NCBI GenBank assembly: GCA_902495325.1
Contig: CABUWK010000044.1
Span: 1 to 19,043, forward strand
Direction: 5' to 3'
Length of the DNA stretch: 19,043 nt
Origin: an uncultured Acidiphilium sp.
Lineage (GTDB): Bacteria; Bacillota; Clostridia; Christensenellales; Borkfalkiaceae
Below are positions 1 through 6,709 of this stretch, one piece after another. Both the position numbers and the translations under genes were made by a program. Position 1 is the first letter of the stretch; each line of letters starts with the position of its first letter. The notes beneath the pieces are model-generated. The model was not told the origin of the DNA. It was given only the letters and a program-made list of their open reading frames with translations, and made no database searches.

Positions 1-1
1 G

Positions 2-34
2 ATTGCCGTTGCCCGAAAAGGCAACGGCAATTTT
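2..34 (+). terminator. Intrinsic terminator of an upstream gene
   Basis: A perfect 12-bp stem (ATTGCCGTTGCC at 2-13 pairing with 20-31) encloses a six-base CGAAAA loop and is followed by a short T run. It probably ends a plus-strand gene that lies to the left of the window. Confidence 0.8.
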
Positions 35-54
35 CAGACTTCCGGATTTTGTCC

Positions 55-76
55 GCGACGCATCGTGTCGCATTTT
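55..76 (+). terminator. Weak second hairpin before the metallopeptidase gene
   Basis: A 7-bp stem (GCGACGC at 55-61 with GTGTCGC at 65-71, one G-U pair) has a three-base loop and is followed by ATTTT. It could be a backup terminator. It could also be a leader hairpin of the gene starting at 106. Confidence 0.35.
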
Positions 77-105
77 AAAAAGTCCGGATCCCGGAGCGTG
101 AAACC

Positions 106-804
106 ATGGATACGGTAAAGGAAATAGGCGGCATTCCCGTAACGGTCCGCAAAGGTCGTTTTAAAACGATCCGGATCGTCGTCGATCGGTATGGCGGCGT
201 CCGGATGAACGTTCCCTACGGCGTGGCGGAGGCGGTTGCGGAAACCTTTTTCCGTTCGAAACTGAGCCGGATAGAAAAAATGATATCCCGCAACGAACCG
301 GAAAACGAACTTTGTTATCGCGACGGAGACGAAGTGTATCTGTGGGGCGAGCGGAAGGAAGTTTTCATCGGGAGCGAAGGGAAAAACGGCGTATATCTTT
401 CCGGCGATTATTTCAGAATCGTTCCGGGGAAAAAGCGTTCGCCCGCAGAAACGGCGGAAGCTTTTTTTACGGAAGAGCTTCTTCGGAAAGGGCGCGCCGC
501 TCTCGATCGATGGGCTTTCCGTACGGGGCTTTCTTACACGGTGTTCCGCGTGAGAAAAACGCTTTCCCGCTGGGGCAGCTGTAACGTGAAAACGGGGGGG
601 ATCCACCTTTCCCTGTATCTTGCGAATCTTCCCGAAGCCTGTCTCGATTATGTCGCTTTGCATGAGATCTGTCATCTCAGATTTCCTGACCACGGAAAAG
701 ACTTTCATGCCATGCTTGCGATGTATATGCCCGATTACAAAGCGCGATGCCGTATGCTGAAAGACGGAAACCGCATGCGGGCGATCGTAAAAAAGCCGAT
801 TTAA
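106..804 (+). CDS. YgjP-type (DUF45) zinc metallopeptidase, M48-like
   Basis: A 232-residue soluble protein of the YgjP/DUF45 family of putative zinc metallopeptidases, related to the WLM and SprT groups. The zinc site is visible as HEICH (H186, E187, H190), with a third likely ligand in DHGKDF (H196). The family signature RWGSC lies about 30 residues before it, followed by LSLYLANLP. The N-terminal half (about 1-110) is the β-rich YgjP lead-in, which begins VTVRKGRFKTIRI. Length is normal for the family. The ATG at 106 has a GGAG about 10 bases upstream. Substrate and physiological role are unknown for the family. The gene stands alone between the terminator at 2-34 and the membrane-protein gene at 887. 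Confidence 0.93.
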   Translation: MDTVKEIGGIPVTVRKGRFKTIRIVVDRYGGVRMNVPYGVAEAVAETFFRSKLSRIEKMISRNEPENELCYRDGDEVYLWGERKEVFIGSEGKNGVYLSGDYFRIVPGKKRSPAETAEAFFTEELLRKGRAALDRWAFRTGLSYTVFRVRKTLSRWGSCNVKTGGIHLSLYLANLPEACLDYVALHEICHLRFPDHGKDFHAMLAMYMPDYKARCRMLKDGNRMRAIVKKPI

Positions 805-886
805 AGTAAAGATAGTCGGAGCCCTTGCGAAAAATGCCGGTGAAAGTCGTTTCCCGGGGGAAAACCGGACTTAAGAGGAAAAAGAA

Positions 887-1669
887 ATGAAATTTTTTGC
901 GCCGAGAGGAGAATATCCGCCGTGCGGAATGTTTACGCCTCTGCATTTTTGCGGACTTGCGGTCTGTCTCGTTCTGATCGCCCTTTCTTTTTATTATTCG
1001 AGAAATATGAGCGAACGCACGCTGAAACGGATGCCGAAGATCTTCGGTATCGCGATCGCCTGTATGGAAGCTTTTAAAATAGGGTATTCTTTCGTGAACG
1101 GATATACCGATCTGAATAGCTGGCTGCCCCTTTCTTTCTGCGGCACGTTTATTTATTCTCTTCTTCTCAGCGGATTCGGAAAAGGATTTCCTAAGACGAT
1201 GGCGGAAGCTTTTATCGCGGGGGCTTGTCCCGCGGCGGGGCTTGCGTATCTTCTGATCCCGTCCACGTCTTTTCAGCTGTATCCTTTTTTCCATTTTCAA
1301 TGTTTTTACAGCATGTTTTTCCACTCTTGCATGATCTATTTCGGCATGCTTTATCTGTATCGGGGGATCGTTACGCCGAATAGGAAAAATTTCTTTCTGT
1401 TTGCCGCTTATTACGGCGTTTTTGCCGTGGTTGCGATTGCGTTGAACATTGTGTTCGATCAGAATCTTATGATGCTGATGGAGCCGTTTGCCCTTCCTTT
1501 CCGTATCGTTTACGTCATTCATGATTTCTCTGTGCCGCTCTATACCTTTTTCGTCAGTTTGTTTTATCTGTTTCCCACATGGGGGTTCAGCTGTCTGATC
1601 TTCCGTGTGATCGGACGTGAGAGATCTGTTTCCGATCTTTCCGCCGACGAAAAAGCGGAAACAAACTGA
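887..1669 (+). CDS. YwaF-like integral membrane protein (TIGR02206-type)
   Basis: A 260-residue polytopic membrane protein with about six hydrophobic segments (roughly 18-38, 50-70, 80-100, 108-125, 165-190, 215-245). The arrangement is that of YwaF/TMEM164-like proteins: a W-x-LPLSFCG segment near residue 80, an H-F-x-C region near 140, and a short charged C-terminus. The charged tail (GRERSVSDLSADEKAET) is probably cytoplasmic. The ATG at 887 follows AAGAGGAAAAAGAA, a good ribosome site. The function of the family is not established. A strong hairpin with a T run closes the gene at 1740-1774, so it is probably monocistronic or co-transcribed only with the metallopeptidase 82 bases upstream. 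Confidence 0.82.
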   Translation: MKFFAPRGEYPPCGMFTPLHFCGLAVCLVLIALSFYYSRNMSERTLKRMPKIFGIAIACMEAFKIGYSFVNGYTDLNSWLPLSFCGTFIYSLLLSGFGKGFPKTMAEAFIAGACPAAGLAYLLIPSTSFQLYPFFHFQCFYSMFFHSCMIYFGMLYLYRGIVTPNRKNFFLFAAYYGVFAVVAIALNIVFDQNLMMLMEPFALPFRIVYVIHDFSVPLYTFFVSLFYLFPTWGFSCLIFRVIGRERSVSDLSADEKAETN

Positions 1670-1739
1670 AAATGAACGCAGATTCCGGCTGGGAATTTCA
1701 CGGAAGGACAGATAACCGCATTGCGTTTTCAACTAATTT

Positions 1740-1774
1740 AAAAAGGTTTACGAAAAATTTTCGTAAGCTTTTTT
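1740..1774 (+). terminator. Intrinsic terminator after the YwaF-like gene
   Basis: The arms at 1740-1756 and 1758-1774 pair along their whole length if two G-U pairs are allowed (core TTTACGAAAA with TTTTCGTAAG). The inner A/T pairs must open to form the loop. The right arm ends in a run of six T, as expected for a plus-strand terminator. Confidence 0.75.
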
Positions 1775-1779
1775 CATTG

Positions 1780-1800
1780 CCGGAAAATAGCTTTTTCCGG
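1780..1800. repeat. Short hairpin CCGGAAAA/TTTTCCGG
   Basis: A perfect 8-bp stem (1780-1787 with 1793-1800) around a five-base loop lies six bases after the terminator. No T run follows it on the plus strand. The rest of the gap up to the promoter at 1887 holds nothing recognised. Confidence 0.4.
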
Positions 1801-1886
1801 AAATTGCGAAAAAAGAAAATCCGGAAAGCGATCAGAAATCGACAATTTCCCGTTTGTCTGTTGTTCCCTTCTCCGGGAAAGTGTGT

Positions 1887-1892
1887 TATAAT
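1887..1892 (+). promoter_or_regulatory. -10 box of the small membrane protein / TetR operon
   Basis: A perfect TATAAT lies about 30 bases before the ATG at 1922. The best −35 at 17-bp spacing is only TTCCCT (1864-1869), a weak match, so the promoter may depend on an activator or be modest in strength. Confidence 0.5.
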
Positions 1893-1921
1893 TGAGCCAT
1901 CAAAAGTTCAGGAGGTAAAAC

Positions 1922-2275
1922 ATGAACACGGATAAAATTTATGCGGAAGCGATCGCAAACGAATATGCGGTCAAGGACACAAGAAAGGTCGTACAGCTTA
2001 AGAAACTCGACGCCAGGGTAAAGCGCCCGGCGCAGGTTTTCGCTTATACGTTCGGCGTGATCGCCGCTCTTATTCTCGGCGTCGGAATGTGTCTTTCGAT
2101 GAAGGTGATCGGAAGCGGCACGACGGCTATGACGGCGGCAGGTATCGCGATCGGCGTTGTCGGAATTGCCGGCGTTTCGGTCAATTATCCGATTTATAAG
2201 AAACTGCTTGAAAAAGGCAAAAAGAAATACGCGTCCGATATTATTCGCTTAGCGAAAGAAATCAGCGAAAACTAA
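1922..2275 (+). CDS. Small two-helix membrane protein, function unknown
   Basis: A 117-residue protein with a polar N-terminus (about 1-38, rich in Lys, Arg and Asp) and two hydrophobic helices (about 39-61 and 69-88, the second rich in Gly, Ala and Val). The C-terminal tail is basic (YKKLLEKGKKKYASDIIRLAKEISEN). The start has a strong GGAGG seven bases upstream. Homologues seem to be common in Clostridia next to TetR regulators, but I know of no established function. It is the first gene after the TATAAT at 1887, and the next gene begins three bases after its stop. It was therefore probably co-transcribed with the broken membrane gene and the TetR regulator. It appears intact. Confidence 0.8.
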   Translation: MNTDKIYAEAIANEYAVKDTRKVVQLKKLDARVKRPAQVFAYTFGVIAALILGVGMCLSMKVIGSGTTAMTAAGIAIGVVGIAGVSVNYPIYKKLLEKGKKKYASDIIRLAKEISEN

Positions 2276-2278
2276 ACA

Positions 2279-2696
2279 ATGAAAAAGGCAAAGATCATCA
2301 TAAATAAAATACTGCATCCGCCTGCGGGTGTTATCATAATTCTTCCCGTAATAGCGTTTGCGGGGGTGATTTACGTCTTTGCCTGCGGTGATACGAGAGG
2401 TGCGCCGGATTACGTTTTTTACGCTTTGTCGGCGTACTCTCTCGTTATTCTGGTTATCGGTTTATCGAAAAGAATACCAGAAATCAAAAATAAAATTCAT
2501 GCTTTTATCGTTTCGGTAAAATTTTTGAACAGAGGAGACGTTCAGACGAACGATCAAGCCCGTTACGGGCAGTGCGATAACGATTTCGGTGAACGTGATC
2601 GCCGTTTATATGATTGTAAAAGCATGGAAGAAAATAAGAGAAGTAAAATCGGAAGAGAGGGCAGAATATGAACCGATCGGAAAGCAAGTATTATAA
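2279..2696 (+). pseudogene. Membrane protein reduced to its two ends by deletion and frame shift
   Basis: The first ~85 codons read MKKAKIIINKILHPP followed by two hydrophobic helices (about 17-36 and 46-60), the start of a multi-pass membrane protein. From about 2525 this frame becomes polar and improbable (QTNDQARYGQCDND). In the next frame, from 2535 to the TAA at 2694-2696, a natural sequence appears: ETFRRTIKPVTGSAITISVN, then a transmembrane helix ending VYMIVKAWKKI and a charged tail. As I recall them, intact relatives in Clostridia are about 280-320 residues, so most of the middle is missing. The best reading is an internal deletion that joined the two ends out of frame. The tail overlaps the proper TetR start at 2668 by 29 bases, as tightly packed operon partners do. 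Confidence 0.7.
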
Positions 2697-3269
2697 CACG
2701 GCGTGCCTGATGGACGACGCCCCCTTTTTCTGCTTGAAGAAAAGGATTTCGAATATATCACGGTCAAAGAAATTTGCAATAAAGCCGGAGTGAATCGTTC
2801 TACCTTCTATCTTCACTATGAAACGATGAGAGATCTTCTGGAAGAAACTTCTCAGTATGTGCTGAAAAATTTTTACCTGCAAACGTGTGAAGTGGACGAT
2901 TTCAATACGCCGGACGGCGAACACGGCATCGTAAAATATATTCGGGAAGCCGAGCTGGACGAATTGTACCTGGTAACGCCGAAATACCTCGAGCCGTATC
3001 TGTCATTTGTCAAAAACAATAAACGCCTTTTCCGTACGACTTTGCGGTACTACAAGTTGTTCGGGTGGGACAGTACCTACGATTATATGTACAAGTATAT
3101 TTTCAGCCCGATCCTGGACAGATACGGACAGCCGGAAAACGTAAAATCTTATCTGGTTTCCTTTTATATCAACGGTCTGATCGCGATCGTGAACCAGTGG
3201 GTTCTGGCGGATTGTGCGGAAAGCATTCCCGATCTTATCGGTGTTATTAAAACATGTATGAACCGATAG
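2668..3269 (+). pseudogene. TetR/AcrR-family regulator with a frameshift near codon 18
   Basis: From 2703 (GTG) a 188-residue frame carries a clear TetR helix-turn-helix, FEYITVKEICNKAGVNRSTF followed by YLHYET, then an α-helical C-terminal domain. A better N-terminus lies in another frame: the ATG at 2668 reads MNRSESKYYNTACLMDDA, which matches the usual start of this TetR subgroup. The two frames meet in the run CCCCCTTTTT (about 2719-2728), where one missing base would restore a protein of about 200 residues. Either the gene is disrupted or the base was lost in sequencing. The GTG start would lack part of helix 1. The gene overlaps the end of the membrane gene before it, so it is probably its local repressor. 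The terminator at 3281-3328 follows. Confidence 0.72.
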
Positions 3270-3280
3270 CCGGCATCGGA

Positions 3281-3328
3281 AAGCCCGTTTCCCCGAAATT
3301 TTTGAGAGTTTCGGGGAAACGGGCTTTT
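3281..3328. terminator. Bidirectional terminator between convergent genes
   Basis: A perfect 18-bp stem (3281-3298 with 3309-3326) has a ten-base loop. T-rich ends on both strands suit termination of the TetR gene from the left and of the minus-strand gene ending at 3357 from the right. Confidence 0.88.
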
Positions 3329-3356
3329 GGTATAAAATCGTTTCTTTGGAAAAAGA

Positions 3357-3719
3357 TCAGCGGAAATAGCTGCCGAGAGCGGCTTCGATATCCCCCGTCG
3401 CGATGTTGCGGATCGGATCGAGAGAAGCCGGCTTTTTCGGCGGGGTTTCCTCGCTGTCGCTCCCTTTGTCCGTTTGTTCGGTTTCTCCGCGGAAAAGGTT
3501 TCCGAGAAGGGGAAGAAGAGATTTTAAGTCCGCATTGCCTTCGAGAAGAGAAGAAAATTCTTCGCCGCAAAGGAAATCCGCCGTTTTCTTATCGATGCCG
3601 AGAAAGGGAAACAGGGGAGAGAAGGACGAGATATCGATGCGGGAAAGCAGGTCCTTCATCCCCTGTAACGACCCGCCGCCGAAGACGAAGAGAAGGAGAA
3701 CGACCGGTAAAAAGTTCAT
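3357..3719 (-). CDS. Small protein with hydrophobic N-terminus, function unknown
   Basis: A 120-residue protein starting MNFLPVVLLLFVFGGGS, a single hydrophobic stretch that could be a signal or membrane anchor. It continues into segments rich in Leu, Pro and Phe (SPLFPFLGIDKK, LKSLLPLLGNLF), a charged linker (about 78-97, Glu/Thr/Lys/Pro) and a helical end (IRNIATGDIEAALGSYF). The start at 3719 is chosen because AGGAGG lies seven bases upstream (complement of 3727-3732); an upstream in-frame ATG lacks this. It is divergent from the gene at 3792 across a 72-base gap, which suggests shared control. I do not recognise a named domain. Expression is supported by the ribosome site and the terminator at its end. 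Confidence 0.68.
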   Translation of the reverse strand: MNFLPVVLLLFVFGGGSLQGMKDLLSRIDISSFSPLFPFLGIDKKTADFLCGEEFSSLLEGNADLKSLLPLLGNLFRGETEQTDKGSDSEETPPKKPASLDPIRNIATGDIEAALGSYFR

Positions 3720-3791
3720 TATGGTTCCTCCTGAAATAAGAGAACATTCTTTCCGGCGTTCCGCATACAATATATCGTAACGGAGAAAGCC

Positions 3792-4070
3792 ATGAAAGAT
3801 TTCAATCGGTATGAAGGGAAAAAGAAAGAAGAAGGGAATCCGGAAAGCGACGTTTTCGGCCGTTTTGCGTCCTTTGCCGCGCGTTACGAGGGAAAGAGCG
3901 GAGACGAACTCGTCCGCGCGATCGTAAAGGAAGCGGAAGAGGGAAGAAAACGCGGCACGCTTACGGACGAAAAGATCGACGAATTCTGCCGTACGATCGA
4001 ACCTTTCCTGAACGCAAAACAGAAAAAGATTCTCGCATCCGTCGTGAAAAAGATCAAAAGCGGAGAATAA
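3792..4070 (+). CDS. Small charged helical protein, function unknown
   Basis: A 92-residue soluble protein that is very rich in Lys and Glu and predicted to be mostly helical. Two helical blocks are visible: FASFAARYEGKSGDELVRAI (about 25-44) continuing as VKEAEEGRKRGTL, and KIDEFCRTIEPFLNAKQKKI (about 59-78) running to KKIKSGE. Similar proteins appear to occur beside small Leu/Pro-rich membrane-anchored proteins in other Clostridia, but I cannot assign a family name. GGAG lies about eight bases before the ATG, and a TACAAT at 3766-3771 is a possible −10. It is divergent from the gene at 3357-3719. The two may form a functional pair; this is inference from gene order only. Confidence 0.7.
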   Translation: MKDFNRYEGKKKEEGNPESDVFGRFASFAARYEGKSGDELVRAIVKEAEEGRKRGTLTDEKIDEFCRTIEPFLNAKQKKILASVVKKIKSGE

Positions 4071-4149
4071 CGCCGGTTACGGAAAAACGCCGGAAAAGGG
4101 AATGCCGAAAGAAGGAAGTCGACGTATAATACCGTTAACGGGCAATCTG

Positions 4150-5286
4150 TCAGCCGTTTCCCGCAAGGGTGATTTCGTCTAAAGCAGACAGAAATTCGTT
4201 GATCTCTTTCCTTGTATTCATCGGAGAAAGACTTACGCGCACGAGCCCGAGTTTTTCCGTTCCGAGAAAACGGTGCATGAGGGGCGCGCAGTGAAAACCG
4301 CCGCGCACGGCAATGTCGTATCGGTCGGAAAGGATCTGGGCGAGTTCCTGCGAAGGAATTTCCCGATGAGAGAACGCGACGATTCCCGCCGCATTCGGCT
4401 TAGAAAAAAGAGAAACGAAAGATCGCTCCTTCAGTTTTCCGATCAGAAATTCCGTCAGTTTCGTAAGCTGCCCGGAAATGTAGGGCAGGCTGTCACGGAT
4501 ATGGCGGATCCCCTCGGAAAGAGAGAGCACGGCGGGAAGATTCATTGTCCCCGCTTCCAGTTTTTCGGGGTAATCTTCCGGCATGTTTTCGTTAAAGGTG
4601 TCCGTCCCCGTTCCCCCGAAGAGAAGGGGTTCGATCCTCGCTTTCGGCGAAAACGCGAGAATGCCGATCCCCTGAACGGCATTCAATCCTTTGTGCCCGG
4701 CGGCGCATAAAATATCCGCATGCAGATCCCGCATATCGAGGGGAATGTGTCCGGCGCCCTGCGCTCCGTCCACAAGAAATAAAGCTTTCGTGTTTTTTAA
4801 AAGTTCGCCGATTCCGGAAAGGTCGTTCGGCGTGCCCGTTACGTTGGAAACGGCGTTTACCGCCACGAGACGGGTGTCTTCGGTAAGAAGCGGAGCAATA
4901 TCGTCCGCGGTGATCCGATCGCCTTTCGGAGAAGCGATGCTCAGCACAGTGCCTCTCTTTCTTCTGAGCGCATATAAAGGGCGGAGAACGCTGTTGTGTT
5001 CGGTCACCGTCGCGATCGCGTGCGCGCCTTGCCCGAGCGTGCCGAAAATCGCCGCGTTCAGGGCTTCCGTGCAGTTTGCCGTGAATACGACCCTTTCCGC
5101 GCCGTAGCCGCGGAAAAACGAAGAGACGAGCTTTCTCGTTTCGTAAACGTAACGGGATGCGAGGGCTGACAGTCTGTGTCCGCTTCTGCCGGCGTTGGCG
5201 TTTAAAAATCTCATCGCGTTGTATGCCGCGTCCGTTACTTCGGAAGGTTTGAATCCGCCCGTGGCGGCATTGTCGAAATAGATCAT
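4150..5286 (-). CDS. Cysteine desulfurase-like class V aminotransferase
   Basis: A 378-residue PLP enzyme of the cysteine desulfurase family (TIGR01977-like, SufS/CsdA side), which would take sulfur from L-cysteine as an enzyme persulfide. Visible motifs in order: YFDNAATGG at the N-terminus, AGRSGHRLSA, the TEHNS histidine that stacks on PLP, VDGAQGAGHIPLD with the PLP-binding Asp, AGHKGLNAVQGIG with the Schiff-base Lys, and RGGFHCAPL with the catalytic Cys. Length is normal. The ATG at 5286 (MIYFDN) is preferred over in-frame upstream ATGs because GGGAGAG precedes it and because a TATAAT lies inside the longer frame. It is divergent from the DUF3343 gene, a likely sulfur or selenium carrier. 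It lies far from any visible isc or suf scaffold gene. Confidence 0.92.
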   Translation of the reverse strand: MIYFDNAATGGFKPSEVTDAAYNAMRFLNANAGRSGHRLSALASRYVYETRKLVSSFFRGYGAERVVFTANCTEALNAAIFGTLGQGAHAIATVTEHNSVLRPLYALRRKRGTVLSIASPKGDRITADDIAPLLTEDTRLVAVNAVSNVTGTPNDLSGIGELLKNTKALFLVDGAQGAGHIPLDMRDLHADILCAAGHKGLNAVQGIGILAFSPKARIEPLLFGGTGTDTFNENMPEDYPEKLEAGTMNLPAVLSLSEGIRHIRDSLPYISGQLTKLTEFLIGKLKERSFVSLFSKPNAAGIVAFSHREIPSQELAQILSDRYDIAVRGGFHCAPLMHRFLGTEKLGLVRVSLSPMNTRKEINEFLSALDEITLAGNG

Positions 5287-5322
5287 TTCTCTCCCTTCGG
5301 GCATGTTGCCTTTCATCCGTAC

Positions 5323-5328
5323 ATTATA
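5323..5328 (-). promoter_or_regulatory. -10 box of the cysteine desulfurase gene
   Basis: A TATAAT on the minus strand (complement of ATTATA) lies 37 bases before the chosen ATG. No good −35 is seen at 17-bp spacing. Its position rules against the longer start at 5349. Confidence 0.5.
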
Positions 5329-5386
5329 TGGCGGGAAATCGCAAAACATGCGCCGCGCCGGCGTGGCTTTTCCGTTCCGGTTGAGA

Positions 5387-5409
5387 TCTCTCCCGGCTGA
5401 GGGGAGAGA
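5387..5409 (+). promoter_or_regulatory. Hairpin in the leader of the DUF3343 gene
   Basis: A perfect 8-bp stem, TCTCTCCC (5387-5394) with GGGAGAGA (5402-5409), has a seven-base loop and ends about nine bases before the AGGAGG of the gene at 5431. It does not match a riboswitch I know. It may affect mRNA stability or translation. Confidence 0.45.
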
Positions 5410-5430
5410 AAAACAAAGGAGGAAACATCG

Positions 5431-5682
5431 ATGTATTGTATCGCCGTATTTCGTTCCCGCACGCAGGTGATGGAATTTATCGACGCGATGCGCCGCGCGG
5501 GAATTGCCTGCTATTCCGTAAACACCCCGAGCGAAGCGCGCATCGGTTGCGGCATTTCCGCAAAATTTTCGGTCGCTTATCTGAAAAAGGCGGAAAACGT
5601 TATTCTGCAGAACAGGCTCGGTTCCTTCCGCGGCTTTTTCCTGATCGATCGTTCGGTTGGGAGCGTCAGAAGACTTTGCTGA
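5431..5682 (+). CDS. DUF3343 protein (putative Se/S carrier-like)
   Basis: An 83-residue protein of the DUF3343 family (Pfam PF11823, putative Se/S carrier-like). It shows the family pattern: a β-strand start (MYCIAVFRSRTQVMEFIDAM), an AGIACYSVNTPSEAR segment, and a central GCGISAKF loop whose Cys is the probable carrier residue. A second β-α unit (YLKKAENVILQNRLGSFRGF) follows. A strong GGAGG precedes the ATG. It is divergent from a cysteine desulfurase, the enzyme expected to load such a carrier, which supports a role in sulfur or selenium transfer. The recipient is not visible in the window. The gene ends before the terminator at 5706-5737. Confidence 0.83.
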   Translation: MYCIAVFRSRTQVMEFIDAMRRAGIACYSVNTPSEARIGCGISAKFSVAYLKKAENVILQNRLGSFRGFFLIDRSVGSVRRLC

Positions 5683-5705
5683 AAAGGGAATCGTGCTTCA
5701 ATGGA

Positions 5706-5737
5706 AAAAGGGAAGGCGGAAAACCGCTTTCCCTTTT
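5706..5737 (+). terminator. Intrinsic terminator after the DUF3343 gene
   Basis: A 14-bp stem (5706-5719 with 5724-5737, one G-U pair) has an AAAA loop, and the right arm ends in CCCTTTT. Confidence 0.82.
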
Positions 5738-5872
5738 CAAAATACCGTTTAAACGATCTATAGACCCGGATATATGCCAAAGAAGAAAATGAAACGAGCA
5801 AAACGACCGGCGATGGCGGAAATAGCCCGAAGAAAAATTTTTCGGAAAAACGGCGCGAGAAAGCCTTTTTGT

Positions 5873-5901
5873 TTGTTTCTTTTTCGTTTTTGTGGTACAA
5901 T
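5873..5901 (+). promoter_or_regulatory. Promoter of the nth gene
   Basis: TTGTTT (5873-5878) and TACAAT (5896-5901) are separated by 17 bases. The start would be near 5908, giving a leader of about 100 bases. That leader contains two copies of GGAGAAAAGCGGCAT (5947-5961 and 5974-5988). Confidence 0.62.
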
Positions 5902-5946
5902 AAAAAGCGCGGTCTGTTTCTTTTTTGAAAGATCGCGTTGCCGCCG

Positions 5947-5988
5947 GGAGAAAAGCGGCATGAAAAACCGTTTGGAGAAAAGCGGCAT
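5947..5988 (+). repeat. 15-bp direct repeat in the nth leader
   Basis: GGAGAAAAGCGGCAT occurs twice with a 27-base period, at 5947-5961 and 5974-5988. Each copy holds a ribosome-site-like GGAG; the first is followed by ATG, the second by ATA. It looks like a small duplication. Confidence 0.7.
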
Positions 5989-6007
5989 AAAAACAGGAGA
6001 ACGAAAG

Positions 6008-6652
6008 ATGACCCGAAAGACGGCTGCGGAAATTACGGAAAGACTGATGAAAGAATACCCGGACGCGAAACCTGCGCTCCGCTATTCTTCCGCATACGAG
6101 CTTCTGGTTGCGGTGATGCTTTCCGCGCAGTGTACGGACGAACGGGTGAACAAGGTGACGGACAAGCTTTTTGCGATCGCTAACACCCCGGAAAAAATGG
6201 TGAATCTGTCGCAGGGCGAACTCGAAAAAAAGATTTTTTCCTGCGGGCTTTACAGAAGCAAAGCGGAACACATTCTTTCCGCGTCGAAGGATATTCTCGG
6301 AAAATTCGGCGGCAATGTACCGGATAATCTCGAAGATCTCCGTTCGCTTGCGGGGGTTGGAAGAAAAACGGCGAACGTGGTTTACAGCGTATGGTTTCAC
6401 GGGGACGCGATTGCCGTGGATACCCATGTTTTCCGCGTTTCGGCAAGGATCGGACTTGCAAAGGGGAAAACCCCTCTCGAAACCGAAAACAAACTGATGA
6501 AAATTCTGGAAAAAGATAAATGGTACGCCATGCACCATTGCCTGATATGGCACGGCAGAAAGGTTTGTTCGGCAAGAAAGCCGGACTGTGAGCATTGCGT
6601 GCTTGCCGATCTGTGCGAAACGGGGAAAAAGACGATCGCGGGATCGCGATGA
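6008..6652 (+). CDS. nth: Endonuclease III (DNA glycosylase/AP lyase)
   Basis: A 214-residue endonuclease III that removes oxidised pyrimidines and cleaves the resulting abasic site in base-excision repair. Visible are LLVAVMLSAQCTDERVN near the N-terminus, and the helix-hairpin-helix LRSLAGVGRKTANVV (about 107-121) with the catalytic Lys. VDTHVFRVSARIGL carries the catalytic Asp. At the C-terminus is the [4Fe-4S] cluster motif C-x6-C-x2-C-x5-C (CSARKPDCEHCVLADLC). Length matches the family. The ATG at 6008 is chosen over a far longer open frame because AGGAG precedes it, homology begins here, and the promoter at 5873-5901 lies inside the extended frame. obg follows after 57 bases with no terminator between them. 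Confidence 0.97.
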   Translation: MTRKTAAEITERLMKEYPDAKPALRYSSAYELLVAVMLSAQCTDERVNKVTDKLFAIANTPEKMVNLSQGELEKKIFSCGLYRSKAEHILSASKDILGKFGGNVPDNLEDLRSLAGVGRKTANVVYSVWFHGDAIAVDTHVFRVSARIGLAKGKTPLETENKLMKILEKDKWYAMHHCLIWHGRKVCSARKPDCEHCVLADLCETGKKTIAGSR

Positions 6653-6709
6653 GAAAACTGCTATGCCGGACAGGGGTAAAACTGACCGGAACAACGAGGA
6701 GAATCGAAA

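Noticed and set aside
677..1732. A 351-codon minus-strand frame opposite the YwaF-like gene
   Set aside because: It is a shadow of real genes: it is rich in Arg, Lys and His, has no family motif, and the opposite strand carries a clear membrane protein.
1672..1935. An 87-codon plus-strand frame after the YwaF-like gene
   Set aside because: It spans a terminator, a hairpin and the promoter and ribosome site of the next gene, has no ribosome site of its own and has low-complexity basic composition.
4124..4129. TATAAT on the plus strand pointing into the desulfurase gene
   Set aside because: No −35 partner or plus-strand gene follows. It would only make antisense RNA, for which there is no other evidence.
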